DNA of 64,000 nucleotides from Paralcaligenes sp. KSB-10 (GTDB lineage Bacteria > Pseudomonadota > Gammaproteobacteria > Burkholderiales > Burkholderiaceae_B). The notes below the pieces were generated by a model. That model was not told the origin of the DNA. It did not search any database and was given only the letters and a program-made list of their open reading frames with translations. The translations under genes and the position numbers were made by a program. Each line of letters starts with the position of its first letter. Position 1 is the first letter of the stretch. Positions 46,087-55,634 of the stretch are shown here, one piece after another. Location of the stretch: the NCBI RefSeq assembly GCF_021266465.1, contig NZ_CP089848.1, positions 310,001 through 374,000 of the forward strand. Direction: 5' to 3'.

Positions 46087-48501
46087 ATGCAATTTCCAGA
46101 ATCTTGGCTGCGCACTATCTCCAATCCCGATCTCAATACCGAGGCTTTGGCGCATCGCCTGACTATGGCGGGACTCGAGGTCGAAGAGACTCGGCCGGTT
46201 GCGCCGCCGTTCAGCGGCATTGTGGTGGCTCATATCGCCGGCATCGCGCCGCACCCCAATGCCGACAAGCTGCGCGTGTGCCAGGTCGACGATGGCTCGG
46301 GCTCATTGTTGCAAATCGTCTGCGGCGCTCCCAATGCGGCTGCGGGACTTAAAGTTCCGTTGGCCCGTATCGGAGCCGAGTTGCCGGGCGGGATGAAAAT
46401 CGGCAAAGCAAAAATGCGCGGAGTGGAATCAGCCGGCATGTTGTGTTCCGCGCGGGAATTGGGTTTGTCGCAGGATCACGCGGGCCTGCTCGAACTCGAC
46501 GCCGATGCGGTGGTGGGAAAGTCCTTGCGCGAGGCATTGGATCTGGATGACACATTGTTCACCCTGAAACTCACGCCAAATAGGGCCGATTGCCTTTCGA
46601 TCCTGGGCGTGGCGCGCGAAGTTTCCGCGCTGACCGGCGCACCCATGGTTCCCCCGACTTTCGAGCCCGTAGCCGTAACGCTGGCGGACCGTTTGCCGGT
46701 GTCGGTGCAAGCCCCCGATTTGTGCGGCAGGTTTGCCGGCCGCATTCTGCGAGGCGTGAATGCACGGGCTGCCACGCCGGCCTGGATGAAAGCGCGCCTG
46801 GAACGCGCCGGCCAGCGTTCGATTTCCGCTTTGGTCGATATTTCCAATTACATCATGCTGGAACTGGGCCGCCCTACGCATGTATTCGATTTGCAGCGCA
46901 TACAGGGCGGCTTGACGGTGCGTTGGGCGCGCCAGGGCGAATCGCTGGAACTGCTGAATGGGCAGACGGTAGCCCTGGATACCGATGTGGGGGTCATCAC
47001 CGCGGGCGATGCAGTCGAAAGCCTGGCGGGCATCATGGGCGGCGAAGCTACGGCCGTAACCCTGGATACCCGCGATATCTATCTTGAGGCGGCGTTCTGG
47101 TGGCCGCAAGCCATCATGGGCCGCGCGCGGCGCTACAAGTTCAGCTCCGAAGCCAGCCATCGCTTCGAGCGCGGGGTGGATTTCGAATCGGTGGTGGAAC
47201 ATCTTGAACGCATGACGCGGCTGTTGCTGGATATTTGCGGCGGCCAGGTGGGTCCCATCGACGATCAAATTATAAATTTGCCGGCTCGCGAGCCGGTCAA
47301 AATGCGCCTCGATCGTTGCCACCGCGTACTGGGCATTCCTGTCGGGCAAGCGGAAATCGAGCGGATTTTCAATAGCCTGGGCCTGGCATTCACGGTGCAG
47401 GACGGCACGTTTGTCGTGACGCCGCCCTCATATCGTTTCGATTTGTTCATCGAAGAGGATTTGATTGAAGAGGTGGCAAGGATTTATGGGTTCGAGCGCA
47501 TTCCCGATTTGCCGCCCGTGGCGCGTGCCCAAATGCGCGCAGCCCCAGAAACACTGCGCGGACCGCACGCCTTGCGCCAAAGCATGGCCGACCTGGATTA
47601 CCAGGAAGTCATCAATTTTTCATTTGTCGAAGATGCCTGGGAACGCGATTATGCGGCGAACGTCGACCCAATCAGACTGCTCAATCCTATAGCCAGCCAA
47701 TTGGCCGTAATGCGTTCGAGCCTGATCGGCGGCCTGGTGGCCAATATCCGGCACAATGTCAATCGCAAGCAGAGCCGTGTACGTGTGTTTGAGCTGGGCC
47801 GGGTATTCATGCGCGATGCAGCCGTGTCCAATGGCGATCTTGCCGTCGCCGGAGTTCGCCAGCCTCAGCATCTGGCCGGCGCTGCCTGGGGGCCGGCGGT
47901 GGAAGAGCAGTGGGGCGTGCCCACGCGCCAGATCGATTTTCACGATGTCAAAAAGGATGTCGAAATCTTGCTCGGAGCGCAGGTTGCGGATCTGCGCTGT
48001 GTGCCGGAGGCGCATCCGGCCTTGCATCCTGGCCGTTCGGCGCGGTTGCTGCTGCGGGGGCACTCCATAGGCTGGATGGGCGAGTTGCATCCGCGCTGGG
48101 TGCAGCAGGCCGAATTGAACCATGCGCCGGTTGTGTTCGAAGTCGATGTCGCGGCCATTTCAACGACCCGTCTGCCGGCGCCTGTTGAATTGTCGCGCCA
48201 GCCCGTCGTGGTGCGCGACCTTGCCGTATGGGCCGATGCCGGAGTTGCTTATCGCGACTTGCTCGATACGCTTGCCCAAACCATCGCATCTGATGCTAAT
48301 CTAGCCATTGTCAAAGATATCCGCCTGTTCGATGTCTGGCGCGACAAATCGGCTCAGGCCGATGCGGCGGAAAAAAGCCTGGCATTTCGCTTTTGGTTAC
48401 AAGATCCCGAGGTGACGTTGGACGACGCCAGGGTAGAACAGTGTATAAATCGACTATTAGAAGCGCTGATCAGCGCTCATGGGGTGCGCCAGCGCGCATA
48501 A
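46087..48501 (+). CDS. pheT: Phenylalanyl-tRNA synthetase, beta subunit
   Basis: Structural and editing beta chain, 804 residues. Domains in order: N-terminal FPESWLR segment, OB-fold tRNA-binding EMAP-like domain (HIAGIAPHPNADKLRVCQV), B3/B4 editing domain (RSISALVDISNYIMLELGRPTHVFDL), B5 domain, catalytic-like core and C-terminal FDX-ACB domain (SRQPVVVRDLAVWAD). It lies 50 nt after pheS. Confidence 0.96.
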   Translation: MQFPESWLRTISNPDLNTEALAHRLTMAGLEVEETRPVAPPFSGIVVAHIAGIAPHPNADKLRVCQVDDGSGSLLQIVCGAPNAAAGLKVPLARIGAELPGGMKIGKAKMRGVESAGMLCSARELGLSQDHAGLLELDADAVVGKSLREALDLDDTLFTLKLTPNRADCLSILGVAREVSALTGAPMVPPTFEPVAVTLADRLPVSVQAPDLCGRFAGRILRGVNARAATPAWMKARLERAGQRSISALVDISNYIMLELGRPTHVFDLQRIQGGLTVRWARQGESLELLNGQTVALDTDVGVITAGDAVESLAGIMGGEATAVTLDTRDIYLEAAFWWPQAIMGRARRYKFSSEASHRFERGVDFESVVEHLERMTRLLLDICGGQVGPIDDQIINLPAREPVKMRLDRCHRVLGIPVGQAEIERIFNSLGLAFTVQDGTFVVTPPSYRFDLFIEEDLIEEVARIYGFERIPDLPPVARAQMRAAPETLRGPHALRQSMADLDYQEVINFSFVEDAWERDYAANVDPIRLLNPIASQLAVMRSSLIGGLVANIRHNVNRKQSRVRVFELGRVFMRDAAVSNGDLAVAGVRQPQHLAGAAWGPAVEEQWGVPTRQIDFHDVKKDVEILLGAQVADLRCVPEAHPALHPGRSARLLLRGHSIGWMGELHPRWVQQAELNHAPVVFEVDVAAISTTRLPAPVELSRQPVVVRDLAVWADAGVAYRDLLDTLAQTIASDANLAIVKDIRLFDVWRDKSAQADAAEKSLAFRFWLQDPEVTLDDARVEQCINRLLEALISAHGVRQRA

Positions 48502-48515
48502 GGAGCTAGAAACCA

Positions 48516-48845
48516 ATGACCCAAGATCCTCGTACCCTGACCAAGGCCGAGCTGGCAGAATTGCTGTTTGACCGGGTAGGCCTGAACAAACGCGAAGCCA
48601 AAGACATTGTCGATACCTTCTTCGAAGAAATTCGCGAATCTCTGGCGCGTGGCGTTGAAGTCAAGCTGTCGGGATTCGGCAATTTTCAAGTGCGCGACAA
48701 ACCGCCTCGTCCGGGCCGCAACCCGAAGACCGGCGAAGTCATACCCATTGAAGCGCGACGCGTGGTCACGTTTCATGCCAGCCAGAAGCTCAAGGGAGTG
48801 GTCGAGCAGTCCGGAGCAGTCTCCGATGCCGTGGCCGTCGACTGA
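48516..48845 (+). CDS. ihfA: Integration host factor, alpha subunit
   Basis: A 109-residue DNA-bending protein of the HU/IHF family. The arm sequence [25 protein letters not shown] and the [13 protein letters not shown] segment are typical of IHF alpha, including the [10 protein letters not shown] beta-ribbon. AAGGAG lies 9 nt before ATG 48516, 14 nt after pheT. The rpmI to ihfA order is the classical one. Confidence 0.96.
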   Translation: MTQDPRTLTKAELAELLFDRVGLNKREAKDIVDTFFEEIRESLARGVEVKLSGFGNFQVRDKPPRPGRNPKTGEVIPIEARRVVTFHASQKLKGVVEQSGAVSDAVAVD

Positions 48846-48898
48846 CTCGAGGAACGACCGGCCTCTTTGCCTTGGCATGAGGGTACCAGACTCGATTT

Positions 48899-48926
48899 TT
48901 GTGTTGTTATTTAATCGGCATACAAT
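48899..48926 (+). promoter_or_regulatory. Putative promoter of the MerR-family gene
   Basis: TTGTGT and TACAAT spaced 16 bp. The -10 ends only 6 nt before the ATG at 48933, so the predicted start coincides with the start codon. Confidence 0.5.
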
Positions 48927-48932
48927 CCGCAC

Positions 48933-49334
48933 ATGAGCCCAACCGAACCCCCAGTTACCTTGCCGCCGATTCCTGCCAAGCGTTATTTCACGATTGGCGA
49001 GGTCAGCGACTTATGTTGCGTCAAGCCCCATGTCCTGCGTTATTGGGAACAGGAGTTTACGCAGCTCAAACCGGTCAAACGACGCGGCAATCGCCGGTAT
49101 TATCAGCACCACGAAGTCTTGCTGATCCGTCGCATACGCGATCTGCTCTACGAACAGGGCTTTACCATCAGCGGCGCGCGCAATCGCCTGGGCGACGCGC
49201 GCGAAGTGCCGCGCGATCAAGATGCCGCCGTGCGCCTGAGCGGACAGGAACTGCAATCCCTGCGGGCCGATCTGGTCGCCGTGCGCGATCTGCTGTCCGA
49301 GGCTATCGGCGCCACGCCTTCCACCAGAGCCTGA
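48933..49334 (+). CDS. MerR-family transcriptional regulator
   Basis: A 133-residue MerR-type protein. The N-terminal winged helix (YFTIGEVSDLCCVKPHVLRYWEQEF) and wing (RRGNRRYYQHHEVLLIRRIRDLLYEQGFTISGARNRL) are clear, followed by a short coiled-coil and no cysteine-rich effector domain. It commonly follows ihfA in beta- and gammaproteobacteria. It has no Shine-Dalgarno, consistent with a leaderless mRNA. Confidence 0.9.
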   Translation: MSPTEPPVTLPPIPAKRYFTIGEVSDLCCVKPHVLRYWEQEFTQLKPVKRRGNRRYYQHHEVLLIRRIRDLLYEQGFTISGARNRLGDAREVPRDQDAAVRLSGQELQSLRADLVAVRDLLSEAIGATPSTRA

Positions 49335-49346
49335 CGTCGTCTGGCT

Positions 49347-50153
49347 GTGAGCGATTTCCCGTCTTGTTTGCGGGCCGGCGCGCTGGCGGCCCTGATCGAA
49401 AGGGACCCTAGGCGCAAGCTCGCCGCCGTTCAGCTTCTCGACGAATCGCTCATCGTCGATCCGACCGTCATTCTGCCCGAGCCCGTGGGCATTCCCGGAC
49501 GGCCGGCCAGGCCCGAAATGGTGCTGCCCCTGAAGGTCAGGCAGCGCTCCATGCAAACGCCGCAAGGCCGGGCCGCGCTCATACACTCCCTTGCTCATAT
49601 CGAGTTCAACGCCATTAATCTGGCCCTGGATGTCATCTGGCGTTTTGCCGGCATGCCCGAGCCGTTTTATCGGGACTGGGCGCAGGTGGCTCGTGAAGAA
49701 GCAAACCATTTCGATTTGCTTGACCGGCATCTGCTTGGCTTGGGTTACCGGTATGGCGATTTTCCGGCCCACGACGGCCTGTGGGAAATGGCCGAGCGCA
49801 CCCGTAACGAAGTACTGGCACGTCTGGCATTGGTGCCGCGCACGCTCGAGGCGAGAGGGCTGGACGCCTCGCCCATTGTGCGTAATAAGCTGGCCGGGGC
49901 CGGGGATGCGGCGGGAGCCGCCATTATTGATGTTATTTTGCAAGATGAAATTGGCCATGTGGCCATTGGCAACCGGTGGTATCGTTATCTTTGCGGTAAA
50001 CACGAACTGGATCCCATCGCCGAATACAAGGCCCTGGCAATAAAGTATCGTGCTCCACGGTTGCGCGGGCCTTTTAATTTCGAGGCCAGGCGGGCCGCAG
50101 GTTTTAGCGACCAGGAATTACAGGCTTTGCAAAATGACGCTCTCGATATTTGA
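49347..50153 (+). CDS. DUF455 ferritin-like domain protein
   Basis: A 268-residue protein of the DUF455 family with a ferritin-like four-helix core. Carboxylate/His metal-ligand motifs appear as HSLAHIEFNAINLALDV, REEANHFDLLDRHL and QDEIGHVAIGNRWY, suggesting a di-iron site. The reaction is unknown. It starts at GTG 49347, 12 nt after the MerR gene, and overlaps sdaA by 20 nt. Confidence 0.82.
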   Translation: MSDFPSCLRAGALAALIERDPRRKLAAVQLLDESLIVDPTVILPEPVGIPGRPARPEMVLPLKVRQRSMQTPQGRAALIHSLAHIEFNAINLALDVIWRFAGMPEPFYRDWAQVAREEANHFDLLDRHLLGLGYRYGDFPAHDGLWEMAERTRNEVLARLALVPRTLEARGLDASPIVRNKLAGAGDAAGAAIIDVILQDEIGHVAIGNRWYRYLCGKHELDPIAEYKALAIKYRAPRLRGPFNFEARRAAGFSDQELQALQNDALDI

Positions 50154-51519
50154 TATCTTTAAAATTGGCATAGGGCCGTCCAGCTCGCATACGGTGGGGC
50201 CCATGCGGTCGGCCCGCAATTTTGCGCGCAGCCTTGAGGCCAGCGGCGACCTTGCCAGGGTGCGCAAGATTACCATCGAACTATATGGGTCGCTGGCTGA
50301 AACCGGGCGTGGCCATGGCACCGATATGGGCATTATGCTGGGCTTGCTCGGGATGGCGCCCGATACTGTCGACCCCACCGGCGTGGCGACTTTGATCGAT
50401 CAAATACACAGCAGCCGCCAGCTTGCGCTTTGGGGCTCGCACCCCATCGAGTTCGATCCCGGCAAGGCCTTTGTTTATCGGCTCAGGCCCATGGTTGAAC
50501 ATCCCAATGGAATGCGCTTCAGCGCATTCGATACTGCCGGACATCTGCTGCGAGCCGAACGCTATCTGTCGATCGGTGGCGGTTTTATTCGCTCGCTCGA
50601 CGCAATCAATATCGATGAAACCGTCCCGCAAAACGGTCCCATTCCCTACCCGTTCACAACGGGGCAGCAGTTGCTCGGCCTTTGCGATTCCACGAGCCTG
50701 TCGGTAGCTCAACTGGTACTGGCCAATGAGCATACTCTGCTGCCTCCCGACCAGGTCAGGGCAAAAATCCTGCATATTGCCCAGGTCATGAACGCCTGTA
50801 TCGATCGTGGCTGCGGTTTGCATAATTCGCAAGCCGATCAGCCGCTGCCCGGACCTTTGAAGGTCCGGCGCCGCGCACCGTCTTTGTATCGGGAACTGCA
50901 GCGCGACACCGCCAAAAAAGATGTCATGTTCGCCATGGACTGGGTCAATCTGTTTGCCATGGCCGTCAATGAAGAAAATGCAGCCAGCGGCCGGGTGGTG
51001 ACTGCTCCTACCAATGGTGCCGCGGGCCTGATACCGGCTGTGTTGCGGTATTACCAATCTTTCGTTCCCGAGTTTTCCGAACAGGGGGTGATTGATTTTC
51101 TGCTTACGGCGGCGGCCATAGGCTTTCTGTACAAGGAAAACGCCTCGATTTCGGGTGCCGAGGTCGGTTGCCAGGGCGAGGTCGGCGTAGCCTGTTCCAT
51201 GGCGGCGGCCGCCCTGACCGCCGTGCTGGGCGGGACACCGCATCAGGTTGAAAATGCGGCTGAAATCGGCATGGAACACAATCTGGGCCTGACCTGCGAT
51301 CCGGTGGGCGGCCTGGTGCAAATTCCTTGTATCGAGCGCAACGCCATGGGTGCCGTCAAGGCGATCAACGCATCGCGCCTGGCTTTGCAGGGCGATGGCA
51401 AGCATCATGTGTCGTTGGATGCCGTGATTGAAACCATGCGCCAGACGGGCGCCGACATGCGTACCAAATATAAGGAAACCTCGCGGGGTGGGCTGGCTGT
51501 GAATGTCGTTGTGTGTTAG
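50134..51519 (+). CDS. sdaA: L-serine ammonia-lyase (serine dehydratase), single-chain
   Basis: Iron-sulfur-dependent deamination of L-serine to pyruvate. It has 461 residues. The start [24 protein letters not shown] at 50134 is the family N-terminus; the frame runs open upstream to 50050 but that part overlaps the DUF455 gene. Cluster-binding cysteines lie in [16 protein letters not shown] and the [20 protein letters not shown] block. Both beta and alpha domains are fused in one chain, as in Proteobacteria. The stop codon abuts repeat element copy 2. Confidence 0.94.
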   Translation: MTLSIFDIFKIGIGPSSSHTVGPMRSARNFARSLEASGDLARVRKITIELYGSLAETGRGHGTDMGIMLGLLGMAPDTVDPTGVATLIDQIHSSRQLALWGSHPIEFDPGKAFVYRLRPMVEHPNGMRFSAFDTAGHLLRAERYLSIGGGFIRSLDAINIDETVPQNGPIPYPFTTGQQLLGLCDSTSLSVAQLVLANEHTLLPPDQVRAKILHIAQVMNACIDRGCGLHNSQADQPLPGPLKVRRRAPSLYRELQRDTAKKDVMFAMDWVNLFAMAVNEENAASGRVVTAPTNGAAGLIPAVLRYYQSFVPEFSEQGVIDFLLTAAAIGFLYKENASISGAEVGCQGEVGVACSMAAAALTAVLGGTPHQVENAAEIGMEHNLGLTCDPVGGLVQIPCIERNAMGAVKAINASRLALQGDGKHHVSLDAVIETMRQTGADMRTKYKETSRGGLAVNVVVC

Positions 51520-52325
51520 CGCATTTTTGGCCGGGGTGTTTACGGCATTTGACGTTTTGGTCGCTTTGGTATTTATGGTTTGGTATTTAAAGCCGCCGTC
51601 TATCGGGGCTTGGGGTCAGGCCCGGCACGGCGTGCTTGATCCGGATCTACCTCGTCCAGGCGGGCGTCGGGCCAAACTCGCTACGCCGCTGGCGCGGCTA
51701 CGCTCAAACATGGCCCGCCGAAGGCCCCCGCCTTCCCTACGGTAGCATCCGGCGCACGCCTTACGCCGGTCCTGACCCCAAGCCCCGATAGACGGCTCAC
51801 GTTAGGGCATGCCTGGAATTTACTTGCCGGCCTCAACGTATACCTCGACGCATGGCCTCAACGTTTCTCTCGGTGCATGACCCCCAATGCCTCTCTCAAT
51901 GCATTCCCTCAACGCAAGCCGCAGGGTGGGCGGTGCTGTGTAGTCCGGCGGTAGTCCAGCGCCGGGTGCTGACGAAGGGAAGGCGGGGGCTTTCGGCGGG
52001 CCCTGTTTGAACGGAGCCGCGCCAGCGGCGCAGTGAGTTGGCCCGACGCCCGCCTGGACGAGGCAGACCCGGGCAGTCGGGGTGCGCAGCACCACGACCG
52101 CTGGACGTGCCGGACTACACAGCACCGCCCACCCTGCGGCGTCTTAATAGAATTACACCCGCCCCACGCAGACAACACAGGCAACACAGACAACACAGTC
52201 CAAAGTCATCGTTCAAGCCAGTACAAGCAGCTCAAATTCACGCCTCAAGCTTAAAACGACTCAAAAAACAAAACTACTGAAACGTACCCCATGCCGTAAA
52301 CACTCGAACCAAAAATGCACCAGGC
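51520..52325. repeat. Non-coding mobile-like repeat element, copy 2 (inverted relative to copy 1)
   Basis: About 806 bp, homologous along nearly its whole length to the reverse complement of 36409-37205, with the strongest identity over about 51561-52147. The large hairpins are conserved: arms 51595-51620/51771-51796 and 51918-51949/52109-52140. Terminal repeats lie at 51519-51545 and 52294-52320. Open frames inside it (for example one of 80 codons at 51503-51745) are side effects of the GC-rich palindromes. The next 78 nt up to 52403 show nothing notable. Confidence 0.85.
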
Positions 52326-52403
52326 CGAGACAAGATCCAAACCGCATAAATAAGTAATTTTTAAATCGTTTGGTTTTGCGCGACGACTCTTTATGATGCT
52401 CCG

Positions 52404-53177
52404 ATGAGCGAATATCAAGTCATTAGTGGTTTTGTAGTGGGGTTGCTGGTAGGCGTAACAGGCGTGGGAGGCGGCTCCCTCATGACGCCGCTGCTGACTT
52501 TGGTGTTTGGATACGCCCCGACCGTCGCCGTCGGCACCGACCTCGCGTTTGCCGCACTTACCAAAGGAGCCGGCACACTGGCTCACGGGATACACGGGCA
52601 AGTGCGTTGGCCCGTAGTCCGCCGCTTGTGCCTGGGCAGCCTGCCGGCGGCCGTGATGGCCTTGCTGTGCCTTCGTTACGTAGGATCGGCCAACGAAACC
52701 CTGTTGCAATTCATAAAAATCACCATTGCAGTATCGGTCCTGCTGACGGTCATGGCAATTGCCTTGCGGCCGCGCCTGCTCGCGTTCTTGCGACACTGCT
52801 CCTGGTATCCCCTGCAAGGCCGCGGCCAGAAGCTGGCTACGATCGCAGTCGGAGCGGTGCTGGGCGCATTGGTCACCATTTCTTCGATCGGCGCGGGCGC
52901 GGTGGGTGCGACCTTGATATTTCTGCTGTATCCGACGCTCAAGCCTTCGGAAATAGTCGGTACGGACATTGCGTACGCCGTGCCTTTGACCGCCTTGGCA
53001 GCCTTGGGGCATTTATGGCTTGGGCATGTGCACTGGGACCTGCTGGGTGCACTGTTGCTGGGCTCGGTTCCTGGAATCTGGCTCGGAGCCAGGCTTTCCC
53101 GCACCCTGCCCGAGAGAATGGTGCGTTTGACGCTGGCTACGACCTTGACATTGGTAGCCCTCAGGCTGATTGCCTGA
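52404..53177 (+). CDS. TSUP-family membrane permease (TauE/SafE)
   Basis: A 257-residue membrane protein with about seven or eight helices and duplicated TauE/SafE motifs (GFVVGLLVGVTGVGGGSLMTP; AVGAVLGALVTISSIGAGAVG). The family exports sulfite or sulfoacetate or moves other sulfur anions. It is alone on the strand between repeat copy 2 and the convergent anti-sigma gene. Confidence 0.87.
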   Translation: MSEYQVISGFVVGLLVGVTGVGGGSLMTPLLTLVFGYAPTVAVGTDLAFAALTKGAGTLAHGIHGQVRWPVVRRLCLGSLPAAVMALLCLRYVGSANETLLQFIKITIAVSVLLTVMAIALRPRLLAFLRHCSWYPLQGRGQKLATIAVGAVLGALVTISSIGAGAVGATLIFLLYPTLKPSEIVGTDIAYAVPLTALAALGHLWLGHVHWDLLGALLLGSVPGIWLGARLSRTLPERMVRLTLATTLTLVALRLIA

Positions 53178-53207
53178 AGTAGATTGGTCTTTTGTACGAG
53201 CCCTGGT

Positions 53208-53945
53208 TCAAGGGCCGATTGCAACCATGCGGCCTATGAACAGAACAGGGCCGTTCGGGTTGCCCGAAGGGGCTCCGCCCTTGGCTTCGAGGGTAATCTC
53301 AAACAATTGACCGGGCTTTACCTGGCCTATCGTGGCGGCTGGAACCGTGATGGCCTGATTTGGATCGATCACCCCCAGTGAACGAGGCGGTTCGCTTTCA
53401 GTGGCGTGCGTCCAGAGCTGCACGGAAGAGTCGGCCGGCACGTCGATCCGCACCAGAGGCTTCAATACCAGATTATGCTGATGATCGGTGGTTGCCACCC
53501 AACCGGGTGTAGAACTTTGGCCGGGGGCTTGCAGCACTGCGGCTTGCGTGGGGGTTACTTGCAGGATCGACAGTTTGGGCTTGAGCGCAAAGGTTGTTGC
53601 CGCCAGCGCCAGCACGACGCAGATCAGGCGCCAGAGCCAGATGGATCCCCATGTTCCGGAAATGATTTTTTTGAACACTCGCGGCCAGACGCTGCGACGT
53701 TCGATAAGCGTGATTTCCTGTCCCAGGGCAGCTTGTATGCGCTGCAACAACTGAGGAGATGGTTCAAGGGGCGGGAGCTGATCGACAAGACCTAAAAATC
53801 GGTCTTCCCATTTAAGCGCCGCCACTACGGCATCCTGGGAGTTGCCCAATAGGGCCTGCGCCTTCGCGGTTTCCTGCAGATTCAATAGCCCCAGAGTGTA
53901 TTCGGCGATCAGGAGGTCGTCATCGGCCAGTTGCTCGATACTCAT
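53208..53945 (-). CDS. Anti-sigma factor (RskA-like)
   Basis: A 245-residue single-pass membrane protein: a cytoplasmic N-terminal part with LLIAEYTLGLL, a transmembrane helix at about 99-120 (WLWRLICVVLALAATTFAL), and a periplasmic RskA-type domain (SSVQLWTHATESEPPRSLGVI, GPVLFIGRMVAIGP). No HxxxCxxC zinc motif is seen. It overlaps the ECF sigma gene by 4 nt (ATGA) and so should bind that sigma factor. Confidence 0.85.
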   Translation of the reverse strand: MSIEQLADDDLLIAEYTLGLLNLQETAKAQALLGNSQDAVVAALKWEDRFLGLVDQLPPLEPSPQLLQRIQAALGQEITLIERRSVWPRVFKKIISGTWGSIWLWRLICVVLALAATTFALKPKLSILQVTPTQAAVLQAPGQSSTPGWVATTDHQHNLVLKPLVRIDVPADSSVQLWTHATESEPPRSLGVIDPNQAITVPAATIGQVKPGQLFEITLEAKGGAPSGNPNGPVLFIGRMVAIGP

Positions 53946-54472
53946 GCTTGGTGAGTCTCCTGAAGCGTGCGCAGTCCGGCGCGTACATGCGTTTTTATCT
54001 GAATGGCGGGAATGGCCAGCCGAGCGGCGATTTGTTCGTAGGTGAAGCCGTTATAAAACGCCATGAGTATGGGGCGGCGTTGCACATCGTCGAGTTGCGC
54101 CAGATCGCTAGCCAGGTGATTCGCGCCCTCGGGCTCGACAGCGGGATTGTCGGGCAGGGTGTCTATCCACTCGGCATCGGCGGGAACGTGCCGTCCCGAC
54201 TGGCGCAGGCGATTCAGGATGCGATATCGCATAATGCTGTATATCCAGGCCCGCGCCGTTCCAAGGCTGGCTTCATAGCTGGCCGCATTTTTCCAGATCA
54301 GAACAAATGAATCGCGCACCACTTCTTCCGCGTCGGCGCGCTGCGACAGCATTTTCGTGGCCAATGCCAGCATGCGTGGCGATTCTTGCCGGAATAATTC
54401 CTGGAACGCCTTGCGGTCGCCCTGGGCGCATGCAACAAGCTTTGCTTCATAATCGAAGTTTGGAACAGACAT
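53942..54472 (-). CDS. ECF-family RNA polymerase sigma factor
   Basis: A 176-residue ECF sigma factor. Region 2 covers FQELFRQESPRMLALATKMLSQRADAEEVVRDSFVLIW and region 4 covers RPILMAFYNGFTYEQIAARLAIPAIQIKTHVRAGL. The start is placed at ATG 54472 (MSVPNFDYEAK), which has GGAG 6 nt upstream; the frame is open further upstream to 54682 but that sequence has no sigma similarity. Co-transcribed with the anti-sigma gene. The regulon is unknown. Confidence 0.9.
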   Translation of the reverse strand: MSVPNFDYEAKLVACAQGDRKAFQELFRQESPRMLALATKMLSQRADAEEVVRDSFVLIWKNAASYEASLGTARAWIYSIMRYRILNRLRQSGRHVPADAEWIDTLPDNPAVEPEGANHLASDLAQLDDVQRRPILMAFYNGFTYEQIAARLAIPAIQIKTHVRAGLRTLQETHQA

Positions 54473-54575
54473 ACATTCTCCGGTTTTCCCGATCGGGTCG
54501 TTTATTGTATAAGGTGTTGGAGTCTGTATGAATTTTGAACGGCACCAGCCGAGTAACAAGACGTTGCCGCGCGTC

Positions 54576-54613
54576 AAGGACCGTATGCAGCGCCAGTGCT
54601 GTGTACGGTCCTT
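54576..54613. other. Hairpin between the ECF sigma gene and the Bug operon
   Basis: AAGGACCGTA and TACGGTCCTT (10-bp perfect arms) with an inner GCAGC/GCTGT pairing. There is no clear U-tract on either strand. It probably separates the Bug operon end from the sigma gene promoter region. Confidence 0.45.
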
Positions 54614-54639
54614 TGGTCTTGCTCCATCGTTTTGATGGT

Positions 54640-55614
54640 TTATTCCGGCTGTATCCCGGCCTTGCGGATGATTACACCCCATTTTTCCGTTTCAGCTTTC
54701 TGGAAGGCCAGCAATTCTTTCGGTGTCGAGACTACCGGGTGCGTGCCGGTCTGTGTGTAGAAACGGGTCGCGGCGGCGTGCGTCTCCGCCTTTACCAGGA
54801 GGTCGTGCAGTTTATCGACGACGGCGGCGGGAGTCCTGGCGGGCACATAGGCGCCGAACCAGTAGCCCATTTCGTAGCCGGGTACGCCTGCCTTGTCGAT
54901 GGTCGGCACGTTCGGCGCCAGCGCCGACGGTGTCAGCATGGTGACGCCCAGAGCCCGCAGCTTGCCGCTTTGCACCTGCGGCAGGCCTGTGGCCATATCG
55001 GCCATCATCATGTCGACTTGGCCGCCGAGTACATCGGTAATGGCCGCCGGATTGCTTTTATAAGGCACATGCAGAATCTGTATGCCCGCCATTTGCTGGA
55101 ATAGCTCACCGGCCACGCGGCTGCTTGAACTGCCGCTGCCGAAAGTCATTTTACCGGGCTGTTTCTTGGCCAGAGCGATAAATTCTTCTACTGTTTTTGC
55201 GGGAGATGATGGGTTCACCACCATGATTTGTCCGCCGGTACCGAGCAGCGTAACCGGTTCGAAGTCTTTCACCGGATCGTACGAAAGTTTTTTGTACAAA
55301 TGCGGATTGGCGGCCTGCGAGGTGTTGGTGGTGATGAGCACGTGATAGCCATCGGCTTCGGCGCGGGCGACAGTGCTGGCACCGATCATGGCGCTGGCGC
55401 CAGGCTTGTTTTCAATGATCACCACATCGCCGGTTTCTTCCGTAATGCCCTGGCCAAGGGCCCGTGCCAACTGATCGGTAGCACTGCCGGCGCCAAAAGG
55501 CACAACGAATGTAATCGGCTTGGAAGGGTAGGAAGCGGCCTGGGCCTGCCATGGAAGGCAGGCGCCCAGTGCCAGGGCAAGCAGAATATTTTTATTCAAA
55601 AAGCGGCGAATCAT
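54640..55614 (-). CDS. Bug-family periplasmic substrate-binding protein (TTT-type)
   Basis: A 324-residue Bug receptor. The start at ATG 55614 has AAGGAG about 9 nt upstream; the open frame reaching 55851 overlaps the next gene and is rejected. The signal peptide ends near residue 27 (WQAQAA), then SYPSKPITFVVPFGAGSATDQLARALGQ and IENKPGASAMIGASTVARAEADGY. It is third in an operon with the two AtuA-like genes, so its ligand is probably the acid handled by them. Confidence 0.9.
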   Translation of the reverse strand: MIRRFLNKNILLALALGACLPWQAQAASYPSKPITFVVPFGAGSATDQLARALGQGITEETGDVVIIENKPGASAMIGASTVARAEADGYHVLITTNTSQAANPHLYKKLSYDPVKDFEPVTLLGTGGQIMVVNPSSPAKTVEEFIALAKKQPGKMTFGSGSSSSRVAGELFQQMAGIQILHVPYKSNPAAITDVLGGQVDMMMADMATGLPQVQSGKLRALGVTMLTPSALAPNVPTIDKAGVPGYEMGYWFGAYVPARTPAAVVDKLHDLLVKAETHAAATRFYTQTGTHPVVSTPKELLAFQKAETEKWGVIIRKAGIQPE

Positions 55615-55634
55615 AGTGGTTTGTCTCCTTGGGT

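Noticed and set aside
51503-51745. 80-codon ORF with an Arg/Pro-rich C-terminus, and similar frame at 36974-37273
   Set aside because: Both lie in the palindromic repeat element; the frames follow from inverted repeats and have no start signals.
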